64,000 nucleotides of DNA from Streptomyces diastatochromogenes (GCA_026913215.1 JAPTYK010000002.1:372001-436000), one strand, 5' to 3'; numbered from the stretch's first letter, positions 17,963-27,925 are shown. Notes: generated by a model not told the origin, from the letters alone. Program-made: numbers and translations.

Positions 17963-19075
17963 TCAGGTGCGGCCGAGCGGGACGTGGGGGCGTTGGATGT
18001 CCTCGGGGTGGGCTGTGTGCAGCATGGCTTCCTCGTAGGTGATGGTGCCTGCCGTGAGGAGGGCGTTGATGCTGGTTTCAAGGGTCTGCATGCCCTCGCG
18101 GTGGCCGGTGGAGAGCATGTTGCGGATCTGGCGGGTCTTGCCCTCGCGGATGAGGTTGCGGATCGCGGAGGTGCCGACCAGGACTTCGAAGGCGGCTACG
18201 CGGCCGCCGCCGATGCGGGGGACGAGGGTTTGGTTGAGGATGCCGACCAGGGTGTGGGCCAGCTGTAGGCGGATCTGGGGCTGTTGTTCGGCAGGGAAGA
18301 CGTCGACGATGCGGTCGAGTGTCTGGGACGTGTCGTTGGTGTGCAGGGTGGCGAACACCAGGTGGCCGGTTTCGGCGATGGTCAGGGCGGCGGAGATGCT
18401 CTCGGGGTCGCGCATTTCGCCGAGGAGCAGGACGTCGGGGTCCTCGCGGAGGGCCGAGCGCAGAGCGGCGGGGAAGGAGTCGGTGTCGGTGCCGACCTCG
18501 CGTTGGCTGATGGCCGCGCGCTTGTGGCGGTGCAGGTACTCGATCGGGTCCTCGATGGTGAGGATGTGTACCGGGCGGTGCGTGTTGACGTGGTCGAGGA
18601 GCGCCGCCAGGCTCGTCGACTTTCCCGAACCGGTCGGCCCGGTGACCAGAACGAGGCCGCGTGGCATGTCCGCCCACCCGAGGGCGACCGGGGGGAGTCC
18701 GAGCTGCTCGGACGACGGCACGTCGAACGGGATGATCCGCAGTGCCAGTGCCGACGCGCCGCGCTGCAGGAAGGCGTTACCGCGCAGCCTGGCCTTCTCC
18801 TCCCAGCTGAAGGCGAAATCGACCTGCTTCTCGCGGCGGAACCGCTCCGTGAGTTCCGCGCCCAGCACTCCGGTTACCAGACGATCGACCTCCGGCTCGG
18901 TCAGCGCGGCCCCCTCGACCGGTCGCAGGGCGCCGTCGACGCGGAGGAACGGCGCCGATCCGGCGGTGAGCAGCAGGTCGCTGCCGCCCCGCTTCCACAG
19001 CTCACCGAGGAGGTGGTCGATGATCGCGGGACTCGGTCCGGGCATGGTGGTCTCCAGGGTGGTGTGCTTGCTCAT
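17963..19075 (-). CDS. pilT: Type IV pilus retraction ATPase PilT
   Basis: 370 residues, the usual PilT length. Walker A GPTGSGKS lies at 146-153; the Asp box, Walker B (VLLLGEMRDPES) and His box (TGHLVFATLHTND) follow. The C-terminal AIRNLIREGKTRQI motif is typical of PilT and distinguishes it from PilB. The hexamer would power pilus disassembly at the cytoplasmic membrane. Its ATG overlaps the stop of the giant pilus protein by 4 bases (ATGA), so translation is coupled. It is last in the minus-strand pilus operon. Confidence 0.95.
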   Translation of the reverse strand: MSKHTTLETTMPGPSPAIIDHLLGELWKRGGSDLLLTAGSAPFLRVDGALRPVEGAALTEPEVDRLVTGVLGAELTERFRREKQVDFAFSWEEKARLRGNAFLQRGASALALRIIPFDVPSSEQLGLPPVALGWADMPRGLVLVTGPTGSGKSTSLAALLDHVNTHRPVHILTIEDPIEYLHRHKRAAISQREVGTDTDSFPAALRSALREDPDVLLLGEMRDPESISAALTIAETGHLVFATLHTNDTSQTLDRIVDVFPAEQQPQIRLQLAHTLVGILNQTLVPRIGGGRVAAFEVLVGTSAIRNLIREGKTRQIRNMLSTGHREGMQTLETSINALLTAGTITYEEAMLHTAHPEDIQRPHVPLGRT

Positions 19076-22000
19076 GGCAGGACCGTCCACCGCTTGACGG
19101 TGCTGGTGTGGCCGTCGAAGGACACGGCGGCCTGGACGAGCGGGCCGGACAGCAGGTCGATCCGGGCGCCGCCGAGGTGCGCGGTCGCGCCGCCGCTCCC
19201 GGTGGTGACGGTGTAGGTCACGGTCAGCCCGGCCAGCTGGGAGGCTTTGGTCAGGCCACACGCTGCCAGGTCGATCTGGTCGGTCACCGGGCCGCTCGTG
19301 CCGAGGCGGACCGGTACGTTCAGTGAGTTGTCGGTGCCAGTGCCAGTGTCGGCGCCAGTGCCGGTGCAGGTGCTGTCGGGGAAGTTCACCGACAGTTTGA
19401 CTGATTCCACGTCGCCGTCCTCGTGGTGTGCCACGCGCAGGGTGACGTGGTCGAGTGGTCCGGTCGTGGCTGGTGCTGGTGTCGGTGCCGGCTGGGTGTA
19501 GCCGCCGAGTGTGAGGGACGCCCTGCCACCGTTGGGGACGGTGGCGTCCGTGACGTCGACGGGCGCGCCGGGAGCCGGGGGCGTGAACCCGGTGATCGCG
19601 GTGGCCGACGACGGTTTCGCGATCACGGCCGGATAGGTCGTGAACAGGACCGGCTCCGGTGGGATGCCGATCACCGGACGGAGGTATCCGGTGGCCGGGC
19701 TGATGCCGAGATCGATGGTCCGGGCGATGATGCCTCGGGTGACGACCTGCGAGGTGACCCGGCTCATCGACAGGTCGACGGCAGCGGTCGGCGTGTAGAC
19801 GGTGCCGTTGATGACCAGGCGGCTGTGATCGGTGGCCGTGTCGGCGTTGTCGGTCGACTTCAGCACCGCGCAACGGCTGCCCGTGGTGAGGCAGCCGGAC
19901 AGGGCCCTGATGGACGGGGCTCGGAACACGATGTCGAGCTCGACGCCGTCGAGCCGGGCGTCGGCGTCGGTGCTGCCCGTGCCCAGCTTCGCCGCGTAGT
20001 CGGCGGTGAGCTGGGACAACTGGCCGGCCCTCGTGACCCCGCAGGCACCGAGGTCGACCACGTCGACGCCGAGTGCCCCTTCATGGGCGGTCAGTGTGTG
20101 GGTCTTGTCGCAGGCGGTACCGGTGCCGGAGACGGTCAGCGCGGTTGTCGGGGGCTTCGTCGGCGCTGGTGGTTCTTCCGTCGGGTCGATCGGGTCGATC
20201 GGTTTCGTCGGATCGATCGGCTCCTTCGGCTCCTTCGGTTCCGTCGGTGAGGGCGGTCTCGGGGTGGTGTCGTCGTCCTGGTGCGCCACGCGCAGGGCGA
20301 CCTTGTCGATCACCGCCCCCGCCGGCAGGGGCAGCATCGTGAATCCGCCGAGCCGGATCGACGCCGACGGGGTGGCCGTGGCAAGCGTCGCGGTCGAGGT
20401 GGCGGTGTCGATGGCCTGTGCGTTCTTCGGGTCGAGGAACGTCCTGGCGGTGGGTGTCGCGGTGCTGGTCGCCTCGGTGGGACGTATCGAGATCGGGGGG
20501 CGGTAGGCCAGGTCCAGGGCGACGCCGTCGAGCTGATCGGTGGCGGTGGTGCTGCCGGTGCCGAGAGTGGCGGTGTACGTCACGACCAGGCCGGTCAGTT
20601 GGGCGGGGTCGGTCAGCCCACAGAGGGCGACCAGGTCCAGGGTGTCGGTGGACAGGGAGCCCTGGCGCGCGGCGAGCTTCTGTGGGGTGGTGCAGGAGCG
20701 GGGGAGGCCGGGGCCGGTCAGGGTGACCGTGACCGCCGGCGGTGGGCCTCCGGCCGTTCCGGGATCGTCGCGGTGGGCGATGTGCAGCAGGGCTCCGTCC
20801 AGGACCGAGTTGGGCGGCACCCCAGGAGTGTCGAGACCACCGAGGTCGATGGTGGCGGTCGGCGTGGTGACCGAGTCGAGTGCGGCGCGGGCCGTGTCGG
20901 TGCCGTCGATCGCCTCGGCGTCGGTCGCGGGGACGAAGGTCGTCGACTTCGCGTTCGTCGCCGGTCGGGGCGTTGGTGGGTCGTAGACGACTTCGAGCCA
21001 GATGCCGTCCAGGGAATCGGTGCCCGTGGTGCCGCCCGCGTTCAGTCCGGCGGTGTAGGTCGCGGTCAGGCCGGTCAGCTGGGTGGCGTCGGTGATGCCG
21101 CATGCCTTCAGGTCGACGCGGTCGTCGCCCAGGCGGGCGCGTGCGGTGAGCGGCAGGTCCGTACAACCGCCACCGCCGCCCGTTGGGGTGACGGTGACTC
21201 TGGGCGCTGCCGCGTCGCCGGTCTCCCGGTGGGCCACCCGTAGCACGGCGGAGACGATCGTCGATCCCGGTGGCAAGGGCGGCTGACCGAACCCGGCCAG
21301 GGTGATCGATGCGGATGGTGCCGCTGGGGTCAGATCGGCGGTGGTCGTCGACGCCGTCGGCTGTTCGCCGATCTCCAGAGCGTTGTCGGGATCGGTGCCG
21401 GTGCCGGTGGTGGTGGCGGTGGCGGTGAAACCGGTCGACGTGGTCACGGCGGTCGGCTTGAACGTGGTCGGGGTGCGGTAGGCGACCTCCAGCCAGATGC
21501 CGGCCAGGCGTTCCGTGGCGGTGGTGCCGTCGGGGTTCAGGGTGGCGGTGTAGGTCACCGTCAGGCCGGTGAACCGCGCCGGGTCGGTGAGCCCGCACGC
21601 GCCCAGCAGGTCGATCGGGGGATCCGTGGCGAGTGCTGTGTGCCGGGGCAGGTCGTCGGTGTGGCAGGTGTCTCCGCCGACGGCGGTGGTGAGCTTCACC
21701 GCGCCGGGGGCGGTCAGGTCGCCGTCGTCCTCGTGTCTGACGTGCAGCGTCGCGCTGGTGATGACAGAGCCGGGCGGCACCTGTGGGGTGAAGCCGGCGA
21801 GCTGCATCGAGGCCGACCGACGGCTTGTCGGGTCGAGGTCGGCGTCGGCCGTGCAGCCCGTGGTGCCCGTGGTGCCCGTGGTGCCCGTGGTGCCTGCGGT
21901 GCCCGTGGTGCCCGTGGTGTCCGTGGTGTCCGTGGTGCCCGTGGTCGCGGTGCCCGTCGGCTGTGGGCACCCGGGCAGGGTCGGCTGTTCGCCACTGGTC

Positions 22001-23367
22001 AGGGCATGGCCCGGGTCGGCGAAGCCGGTGTTGGTGGCCACCGCTGTCGGCTTCAGGGTGTGGGACGGTTTCTGGGGCTGGACCCCGTACACCGCCACCT
22101 GCTGCGCGTCCGGGGTCACCGGTGCGCACAGTTCAGCGTGTCCACGGTCGACCTGGAACCGGCTGCCGCCGCCCATCATGACCTCGACGCCTTCGGGGCG
22201 TGTCCTGTCGCAACCGCCAGGGTTGGGGATGGTCGGGCGGGTGGGGGCCCCGGGGTCCCAGCCTGCCTGCGTCCCGCCGACCACGCTGACCGTGGGGTCG
22301 TCGACCGTCCAGACGGCGGTGCCGCCGGTGAAGGTGAAGTCGAAGTAGTAGAGACCCGGTTGGAGCCATACGACGACGTGGGGGCACTCGCCGCCGGTGA
22401 GGCGGGTGAGGGCGCGGGCGTCGTCGTAGTAGCCGGGGCGCAACCGCACCAGCCAGGAATCGGAAGCGGAGCCGGAGCCGGAGCCGGTGCTGGGGCCAGT
22501 GCTGGGGTCGGGGCACGCGGGCACTGTCCGCCGGATCGGGACGGCCGTGGTGGGTGGGGTGTGGTTCGGGTCGGTGCCGGTGACCTCGTCGGCGGGAGCG
22601 GGCGGGGTGGTGTTGGCGCAGGCGCGCACGTACGGCGCTTGGGTCGAGGGGAGTTGGGGCTGTGACACGCTACGGGAGCAGTCGCCGACGGCGGACACGT
22701 CGCCGGACACCACCATCGATGCGCCGGCGCCGGCGGCGGTGGTGATGTTCGAGCGGGAGAACACACTGCCCCGCACGCGTAGGCCGTTCGTGCTCACGTT
22801 GATGCCGTCGTTCGCGGCCCGGCCCAGGCTGAGCAGCGCGTCCTGCGGTTGGGTCGCGCGCGTGGTCGCGGGAGACGAGTTGAGGGGGTCGCAGTGGACG
22901 ATCATCTGCCGGCCGTTGAGGGGCGGGGCGGTGTAGTCGGCGCACGGGTTGCCCTGCGAGAAGTTTTTGATCGCGAGCTGCGTGGCCCCGTCCGCGCTGT
23001 AGCTCCGCTTGCCCTGGTCGACGTACACGCTCGCGGCTTTCAGCCCCGCGCCGGCGAAGGACAGGACCGACACGGTGACCAGGCCGATGACGACGACGAA
23101 GGCCAGCGCGAGGATCAGCGTCGCGCCCTGCTCGTCGTCGCGCAGACGGCCCGGACGTGGGTGGTGAGGACGTGGGTGGTGAGGGCTCGGGTGGTGAGGG
23201 CTCGGGCGGTGCAGACTCGTGTGATGCGGATTCGGGCGGTACGGATTCGGTCGGTACGGACTCAGGCGGCGCAGAGTTGGGCGGTACGGACCCGGGCGGC
23301 GCGGAGTCGAGCGGTGCGCATTCGGGCGGCGCGGCTTCAGGCGGCGCAGGTTCAGTCGGCCGGTCAT
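19072..23367 (-). CDS. Giant prepilin-like surface protein with five tandem beta repeats
   Basis: 1431 residues. Residues 1-75 are an unusual basic His/Pro/Arg-rich cytoplasmic leader. Residues 79-105 (EQGATLILALAFVVVIG) form a single PilX-like membrane helix. Residues 110-450 contain TRATQPQDALLSLG and Cys-rich segments. Then five repeats of about 160 residues follow, each with an AxIxLGGF strand, an LRVAHxEDGD-like strand, and a DLxACGxTDxxQLTGLTVTY strand carrying a conserved Cys that may pair with a second Cys earlier in the repeat. Linkers are Thr/Pro-rich. The repeats look like small beta-sandwich modules on a stalk. It sits between minor pilins and pilT with 4-bp overlaps, suggesting a pilus-tip or surface adhesin in the PilX/PilY1 position. 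Function is inferred from position only. Confidence 0.75.
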   Translation of the reverse strand: MTGRLNLRRLKPRRPNAHRSTPRRPGPYRPTLRRLSPYRPNPYRPNPHHTSLHRPSPHHPSPHHPRPHHPRPGRLRDDEQGATLILALAFVVVIGLVTVSVLSFAGAGLKAASVYVDQGKRSYSADGATQLAIKNFSQGNPCADYTAPPLNGRQMIVHCDPLNSSPATTRATQPQDALLSLGRAANDGINVSTNGLRVRGSVFSRSNITTAAGAGASMVVSGDVSAVGDCSRSVSQPQLPSTQAPYVRACANTTPPAPADEVTGTDPNHTPPTTAVPIRRTVPACPDPSTGPSTGSGSGSASDSWLVRLRPGYYDDARALTRLTGGECPHVVVWLQPGLYYFDFTFTGGTAVWTVDDPTVSVVGGTQAGWDPGAPTRPTIPNPGGCDRTRPEGVEVMMGGGSRFQVDRGHAELCAPVTPDAQQVAVYGVQPQKPSHTLKPTAVATNTGFADPGHALTSGEQPTLPGCPQPTGTATTGTTDTTDTTGTTGTAGTTGTTGTTGTTGCTADADLDPTSRRSASMQLAGFTPQVPPGSVITSATLHVRHEDDGDLTAPGAVKLTTAVGGDTCHTDDLPRHTALATDPPIDLLGACGLTDPARFTGLTVTYTATLNPDGTTATERLAGIWLEVAYRTPTTFKPTAVTTSTGFTATATTTGTGTDPDNALEIGEQPTASTTTADLTPAAPSASITLAGFGQPPLPPGSTIVSAVLRVAHRETGDAAAPRVTVTPTGGGGGCTDLPLTARARLGDDRVDLKACGITDATQLTGLTATYTAGLNAGGTTGTDSLDGIWLEVVYDPPTPRPATNAKSTTFVPATDAEAIDGTDTARAALDSVTTPTATIDLGGLDTPGVPPNSVLDGALLHIAHRDDPGTAGGPPPAVTVTLTGPGLPRSCTTPQKLAARQGSLSTDTLDLVALCGLTDPAQLTGLVVTYTATLGTGSTTATDQLDGVALDLAYRPPISIRPTEATSTATPTARTFLDPKNAQAIDTATSTATLATATPSASIRLGGFTMLPLPAGAVIDKVALRVAHQDDDTTPRPPSPTEPKEPKEPIDPTKPIDPIDPTEEPPAPTKPPTTALTVSGTGTACDKTHTLTAHEGALGVDVVDLGACGVTRAGQLSQLTADYAAKLGTGSTDADARLDGVELDIVFRAPSIRALSGCLTTGSRCAVLKSTDNADTATDHSRLVINGTVYTPTAAVDLSMSRVTSQVVTRGIIARTIDLGISPATGYLRPVIGIPPEPVLFTTYPAVIAKPSSATAITGFTPPAPGAPVDVTDATVPNGGRASLTLGGYTQPAPTPAPATTGPLDHVTLRVAHHEDGDVESVKLSVNFPDSTCTGTGADTGTGTDNSLNVPVRLGTSGPVTDQIDLAACGLTKASQLAGLTVTYTVTTGSGGATAHLGGARIDLLSGPLVQAAVSFDGHTSTVKRWTVLP
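21855..21958. repeat. 9-base tandem repeat coding Thr-Gly-Thr linker
   Basis: About ten copies of GTGGTGCCC (plus strand), in frame, encoding a Thr/Gly linker between modules of the giant pilus protein. Length variation would alter stalk length without breaking the frame. Confidence 0.85.
23150..23345. repeat. Degenerate 15-base repeats coding His/Pro/Arg leader
   Basis: Imperfect in-frame repeats (GGCGGTGCGGATTCG-like) encode RPNPYRP and HHPSPHHP units at the cytoplasmic N-terminus of the giant pilus protein. Confidence 0.75.
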
Positions 23368-23888
23368 GACGTGCTCGATCGTCGTGCGGCGGTGAGGGCC
23401 GTCGGGGGCGAGGCGGGGTCGCTCTGCACGGTCAGCGTTACCTCCAGGGGTGAGGTGCACGGGGTCTCGGCACCGCAGCTCAGAGTCACCGGGTGGGTCG
23501 AGGTGGCGGTGTCGAAGCGGCCCAGAAGCGTGGTGACGACGCTTCTGTCGGTGCACTTGACCCGGTTGAGGGCGCCGGTGGGGCGGTCGTAGGTGTAGAC
23601 GACGTCGGTGCCGGGCCGGCTCAGGTGGACGATCACGGTGGCGACGCCGCACGTGGGGGCGGTGGTGACGTTGTCCGCGCTGTGCACGTCGTCGTAGAAG
23701 TAGCGGTTGAGCGTGCCCATCGCGCCGGTGGCCGCCACGCGCTTCTCGGTGCCCGCCGTGAACCGCAGTCCGAGGACGATGGCCTTGGGCAGGAGTGCCG
23801 CGATGATGCCCACGATGACGATCGTGACCAGCAATTCGGTCAGGGTGAACCCCGACTCCGTTCGTCCGGTGCGCCGTTGTGTCGTCAT
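23364..23888 (-). CDS. Minor pilin / type II pseudopilin-like protein
   Basis: 174 residues. The class III signal ESGFTLTELLVTIVIVGIIA gives cleavage after Gly and Glu at +5 of the mature protein, followed by the hydrophobic N-terminal helix. The rest is a short beta-rich domain with several Cys (APTCGVAT, RVKCTDRS, TLSCGAETPC). It would be processed by PilD and enter the pilus as a minor subunit. Start and stop overlap both neighbours as ATGA, so it is translated with them. Confidence 0.9.
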   Translation of the reverse strand: MTTQRRTGRTESGFTLTELLVTIVIVGIIAALLPKAIVLGLRFTAGTEKRVAATGAMGTLNRYFYDDVHSADNVTTAPTCGVATVIVHLSRPGTDVVYTYDRPTGALNRVKCTDRSVVTTLLGRFDTATSTHPVTLSCGAETPCTSPLEVTLTVQSDPASPPTALTAARRSSTS

Positions 23889-24394
23889 GACAGCATCGAC
23901 TCCCGCTTGACGACCTCAAGCGTCGTGTCCCTGACGGGGTGCGGGCCGGTCGTGTGGACGGTGAGCGTCACCTTCTGCACTCCGGTGTCGGTCGTCGGGC
24001 AGGACTGGTCGAAGGCGCCGACCCCGTCCCAGTACTCGATCTCTACGGTCACGGTGTATCCGGCCGGTGGCGGCGGAGTGTCGTAGCTGTCGGCGCAGGG
24101 CACGTACGGGGTGGCGACGAGCTTCTCGGCGGCGCTGCGGATGACCGAGTCGGCGGTGGTCACCTTCTGCTGTCTGGCCGAGCTGATGATCGCGGTGCCG
24201 ATGCCCCCGAAGACGGTCACGAAGGCGACGCCCATGAGCACCACGGCGACGAGGACCTCGATCAGGGTCTCGCCCTCCTCGCCACGGGGGCGCCGCGGGC
24301 CGCGTGCGGGGCAGGGGGGTGCCGAGCGGGGTGTCAGTCGGCGTCCAGGGCGGTGTGCGGGGCGGTGTGCCGGGCGGCGTCCAGGGCCGGTCAC
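23885..24394 (-). CDS. Minor pilin, PilV-like
   Basis: 169 residues from a GTG overlapping the pilC stop. The prepilin motif is GEEGETLIEVLVAVVLMGVA, with Gly before the cleavage site and Glu at +5; the first mature residue is Glu, as in PilV/PulI-type minor pilins. The leader before it is long (about 38 residues), basic, and holds a RPAHRPAHRP repeat like that of the giant protein. The soluble part has ATPYVPCADSYDTPPPPAG. It is likely a priming or tip-complex subunit. Confidence 0.87.
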   Translation of the reverse strand: MTGPGRRPAHRPAHRPGRRLTPRSAPPCPARGPRRPRGEEGETLIEVLVAVVLMGVAFVTVFGGIGTAIISSARQQKVTTADSVIRSAAEKLVATPYVPCADSYDTPPPPAGYTVTVEIEYWDGVGAFDQSCPTTDTGVQKVTLTVHTTGPHPVRDTTLEVVKRESMLS

Positions 24395-25602
24395 TGGACC
24401 TCGACCTGGTTGTAGACGCCGTAGATCGCGGAGAGGAGGGAGACGGCCACGAATCCCACGACGACCCCGACCATGATCACGATGGTCGGTTCGAACAGGC
24501 TGGTCAGCCGCTTGAGCTTGTGCTGCAGCTCCTTCTCGTAGAACTCCGACACGTTCTCCAGCTGGTCGTCGAGGGTTCCGGTCTCTTCCCCCACGCGCAT
24601 CATCTGGGTGACCGCGCCGGGGAAGAGCTTGGTGCGGGCGATCGGCCCCGAGATGCCGCCGCCTTCGAGCATCTCCACCCGGGCCTTTCCGATGGCCCGT
24701 TCGTACACCAGGTTGTTGGCGCCCGCGCCGGCCAGGTTGAGGGCCTCCGGTATGGGCACGCCGGCCTTGATCATCGAGGTCAGGATGCGACAGAACCGTT
24801 CGATGACCATGGAGCGGACCACGTCGCCGACCACCGGCATCGCCAGGAGGAAGCGGTCGCGCAGTGCCCGTCCCCGCTCGGTCCGCAGAGCGGCGAGCGC
24901 TGCCGCGACGAGTGCGACGAGCGCGCCGACGACGACCGGGTACCAGGCCGTGACGAAGTCGGTGAAGCCCAGCAGGATCCGGGTCGGCAGCGGAAGTTCC
25001 GCGTGGAAGGACGCGAAGAACGCCTTGAAGCGGGGCAGTACGAAGATGACGAGGACGAGGATGACGCCGACGGCCAGGGCCATCACCAGGCTCGGATAGG
25101 TCAGCGCGGAGCGGATGGTGCGACGGCCCTCGACGTCCCGCTCGATGTAGCGGCCCAACTGGGCCATCACCACGTCGAGTTCGCCGGTCGCCTCCGCCGA
25201 GCGCAGGACGGAGATGTAGAACGGCGGGAGCGCCTTGGCGTGGACGGCCATCGCGCCGGCGAAGCTCTCGCCGAAGCGCAGCGAGTCCATGACGTCGACG
25301 AGCACCTTGCCCAGCTTCTTGTCCTTGGTCTCGGCGCGGATGATCTCCAGGGCGTCCAGGAGGGGGACTCCGGCCTTGATGAAGGCGGCCATCTGCCGGG
25401 AGAAGTTGCTCAGTTCGACGAGGTCGACCTTCTCCGCGGTGAGTTCGAGCTGCAGCAGGTTGCGGCCCGCGGCCTTGACCGACCGCACGTCGTAGCCCTG
25501 CCGGGTCAGGCTGTCGGTCACGCCGTCGACACTGGAGCCCGCCAGCACGTCGGCGGCCTGTTTCCCGTCCGGGCCGACGGCGACGTACTTGAAGGTGGCC
25601 AT
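24391..25602 (-). CDS. pilC: Type IV pilus inner-membrane platform protein PilC
   Basis: 403 residues. Two T2SSF domains (about 70-190 and 275-395) each have the FSRQMAAFIKAGVPLLDALE-type motif, the second as FCRILTSMIKAGVPIPEAL. Three membrane helices (about 170-195, 215-240, 375-400) are typical of PilC/GspF. It couples the PilB and PilT motors to pilin insertion. The ATG at 25602 has AGGAGG 8 bases upstream, whereas the downstream genes start by overlap. So this gene probably has its own strong translation start after the 185-base gap from pilB. Confidence 0.95.
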   Translation of the reverse strand: MATFKYVAVGPDGKQAADVLAGSSVDGVTDSLTRQGYDVRSVKAAGRNLLQLELTAEKVDLVELSNFSRQMAAFIKAGVPLLDALEIIRAETKDKKLGKVLVDVMDSLRFGESFAGAMAVHAKALPPFYISVLRSAEATGELDVVMAQLGRYIERDVEGRRTIRSALTYPSLVMALAVGVILVLVIFVLPRFKAFFASFHAELPLPTRILLGFTDFVTAWYPVVVGALVALVAAALAALRTERGRALRDRFLLAMPVVGDVVRSMVIERFCRILTSMIKAGVPIPEALNLAGAGANNLVYERAIGKARVEMLEGGGISGPIARTKLFPGAVTQMMRVGEETGTLDDQLENVSEFYEKELQHKLKRLTSLFEPTIVIMVGVVVGFVAVSLLSAIYGVYNQVEVQ

Positions 25603-25654
25603 GTCGGTGCCCTCCTGGTTTCCGGTGTCAGAGGTTCGGTTCGTGTCGTCGGTG

Positions 25655-25722
25655 TGGGTGTGCGGGTGTGCGGGTGTGCGGGTGTGTGGGTGTGTGGGTG
25701 TGTGGGTGTATGTGGTGGGTGG
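25655..25722. repeat. GTGTGGGTGTGCGG short tandem repeat between pilB and pilC
   Basis: GT/GGGT-rich tandem units of 8-10 bases fill most of the pilB-pilC gap (25655-25787 is G-rich throughout). Confidence 0.8.
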
Positions 25723-25787
25723 GGTGAGGGTGAGGGGAGGGTGTGGGGGCGTGAGGGGCCTGGGGTGCGGTGTCCCGGGAGCCGGTG

Positions 25788-27738
25788 CTAGGCCACGTAC
25801 ACGCTGGCCATGATTTCGGCGATGGTCGTGACCCCCTCCTCCACCAGGCGTACGCCTCCGTCCAGGAGGCTGTCCATGTGCTGCTCGCGGGCGGCCTGGC
25901 GCAGGTTGCTGATGGGTGCCTTCTCGACGAGCAGCCGCTTGACCGGGTCGCTCATCACGAGCAGTTCGAAGACGCCGATCCGCTCCTGGTAGCCGGTCCG
26001 TGAGCAGAAGTTGCAGCCCCGGCCCTGCCAGAACTCGATGTCGGTCGATCCGCCGGCTTTGGCGAAGAAGGCCAGTTCGTCCACGCCGGGTCGGTAGGGC
26101 TCGCGGCACTGGTCGCAGATCCGCCGTACGAGGCGCTGGCTGACCACTCCGGAGACGGTGGAGGTGATCAGGAACGGTTCGATGCCCATGTCGGCGAAGC
26201 GGTGCAGCGCGGAGCAGGCGTCGGCGGCGTGGATGGAGGACAGGACGAAGTGGCCGGTGAGGGCGGACTCGACCGCGATCCGTGCCGTCTCGGCGTCCCG
26301 GATCTCGCCGACCAGGATCACGTCGGGGTCCTGGCGGAGGATCGAGCGCAGCCCGGTCGCGAAGGTGACGCCCGCCTGTTCGTTGATCTGGATCTGGTTG
26401 ACCGACGGGACCACGTACTCCACCGGGTCCTCGATGGTGGTGATGTTGCGCTCGCTCTGGTTCAGCTCGCCGAGCGTGGCGTACAGGGTGGTCGTCTTGC
26501 CGCTGCCGGTCGGCCCGCCGCAGGCGACCATGCCGTAGGGGGAGCGCAGCAGGGAGGAGAAGCGTTCGTAGGTCGCGGCGGGCATGCCGAGTTCGGCCAG
26601 CCGCAGCAGGGTGCGGTTGCTGTCGAGCAGTCGCAGGACCGCCTTCTCGCCCCAGATGGTGGGGGTGGTCGCGACCCGGATGTCGACCGACCGGCCGTCG
26701 ATCTCGGTGGCGATCTGCCCGTCCTGCGGGCGCCGCCGGTCGACGATGTTCATGTTGGCCATGATCTTGATCCGGCTGACCACGGACGGGCCCATGCTCT
26801 CCGGAAGGCTCAGTACGTCGTGCAGCGCGCCGTCGATGCGGTACCGGACCCGGACCCGGTCGGCGTGCGGTTCGATGTGGATGTCCGAGGCACGGTCGCG
26901 CAGGCCCTGGGTCAGCATGAGGTTGACGAGGTGCACGACCGGCGCGTCCTCGCTCACCACCCGGGCACCGGAACCGGCGTTGCGGACGGTCTCGGTCGCC
27001 TCGAAGGCCTCGACCAGACTGCTGACGCCGGTCAACGCCCGGTAGGCGCTGTCGATCGAGCGCCGGATGTCCGAGGGGCCGCGATCGCCCACCGCACCCG
27101 GTCCGGCGCGACGGCCCGGCCGACCTCGTCGAGCACGCGCGGGTCGCCCGGGTCGCCCGCCGCGATCAGCAGCGTCCCTCGGACCGCCGCACCGCGACGA
27201 CGCCCAGCGAGCGGGCCAGCGCCTCGGGCACCCGGGCGGCCGCCTCGGGGTCGGGTTCGCTCTGGCGCAGGTCGGCCACGGGGACGTCGAGTTGAACCGA
27301 CAGCGCCTCGATCAGCGACCGTTCGTCGACCATGCCGAGTTCGATCAGCAGGGCGCCGAGTCGCTTGCCCGACGTCGACTGCTGCAGGAGCGCCTCGTCC
27401 ACCTGGGCCGGGGTGAGCCGGCCGGCTCGTACGAGGAGTTCTCCCAGGCGCGGCCGGTTCTGTCCGGCGGGTGACGACTGCTCGGCGTCGGCCGGATCGT
27501 TCCGGACCGGTCCGCCTGCCGGGACCGGCTCGCCCGCTCGGGCTGGTTCCCCGCCGGGACCGGTTCCCCGCCGGGACCGGTTCGCCCGCCCGGACCGGTC
27601 CGCCCGCCGGAGCCGGAGCCGGGGCCGAGGCTGGGGCCGGAGCCGGTGCCGGACCCCCGCTCCCTCGTGGAGGGTGCCGTCCTCGCCCGCAGGGCCCGTC
27701 GTCGCCGCCCGCCGCCGCAGAAGCCGGCGATTCGCCAT
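25788..27738 (-). CDS. pilB: Type IV pilus extension ATPase PilB (two single-base frameshifts)
   Basis: The C-terminal 430 residues are intact: Walker A CGGPTGSGKTTTL, Walker B VILVGEIRDAETA, His box TGHFVLSSIHAADA, and the zinc tetracysteine CDQC...CNFC. The N-terminus begins at the ATG at 27738. It holds a Pro/Arg-rich stretch and then the N1-type domain (RPRLGELLVRAGRLTPAQVD, then LDVPVADLRQSEPDP). Two frame changes are needed: RRSEG-TLLIAAGD near 27180, where one G of a GGGG run is missing, and AIAAP-SDIRRSID near 27088, where one C of a CCCCC run is missing. Both restore a perfect PilB, so errors in the sequence are more likely than decay. It is first in the minus-strand pilus operon. 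Confidence 0.9.
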
Positions 27739-27809
27739 GGAACCCACCCCATTCGCGCATCCGGAACAGCGGCCGATCACGAACCGCGAGCACCTCGCAG
27801 AACTGTCAG

Positions 27810-27824
27810 CCGCTGATTAGTCAG
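27810..27824. promoter_or_regulatory. Operator-like repeat copy 1, pilB side
   Basis: CCGCTGATTAGTCAG; its inner part GCTGATTAGTCAGC is palindromic around a TTAG centre. A near-identical 15-mer occurs at 27926-27940 in the same intergenic region. Confidence 0.6.
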
Positions 27825-27895
27825 CTGCACACTACATCACGGCTTCGGCCTGTCATCTGCCGCCGGTGGACGGCGACAAGAGCCGCAGTCGCCTC

Positions 27896-27924
27896 TTGTA
27901 AGTGCACTGTGAGCTGCGTAGTCT
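27896..27924 (+). promoter_or_regulatory. Candidate pilA promoter
   Basis: TTGTAA at 27896-27901 and TAGTCT at 27919-27924, separated by 17 bases, fit a sigma-70-type actinomycete promoter. It lies directly before operator copy 2 and about 68 bases before the pilA ATG. Confidence 0.5.
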
Positions 27925-27925
27925 G

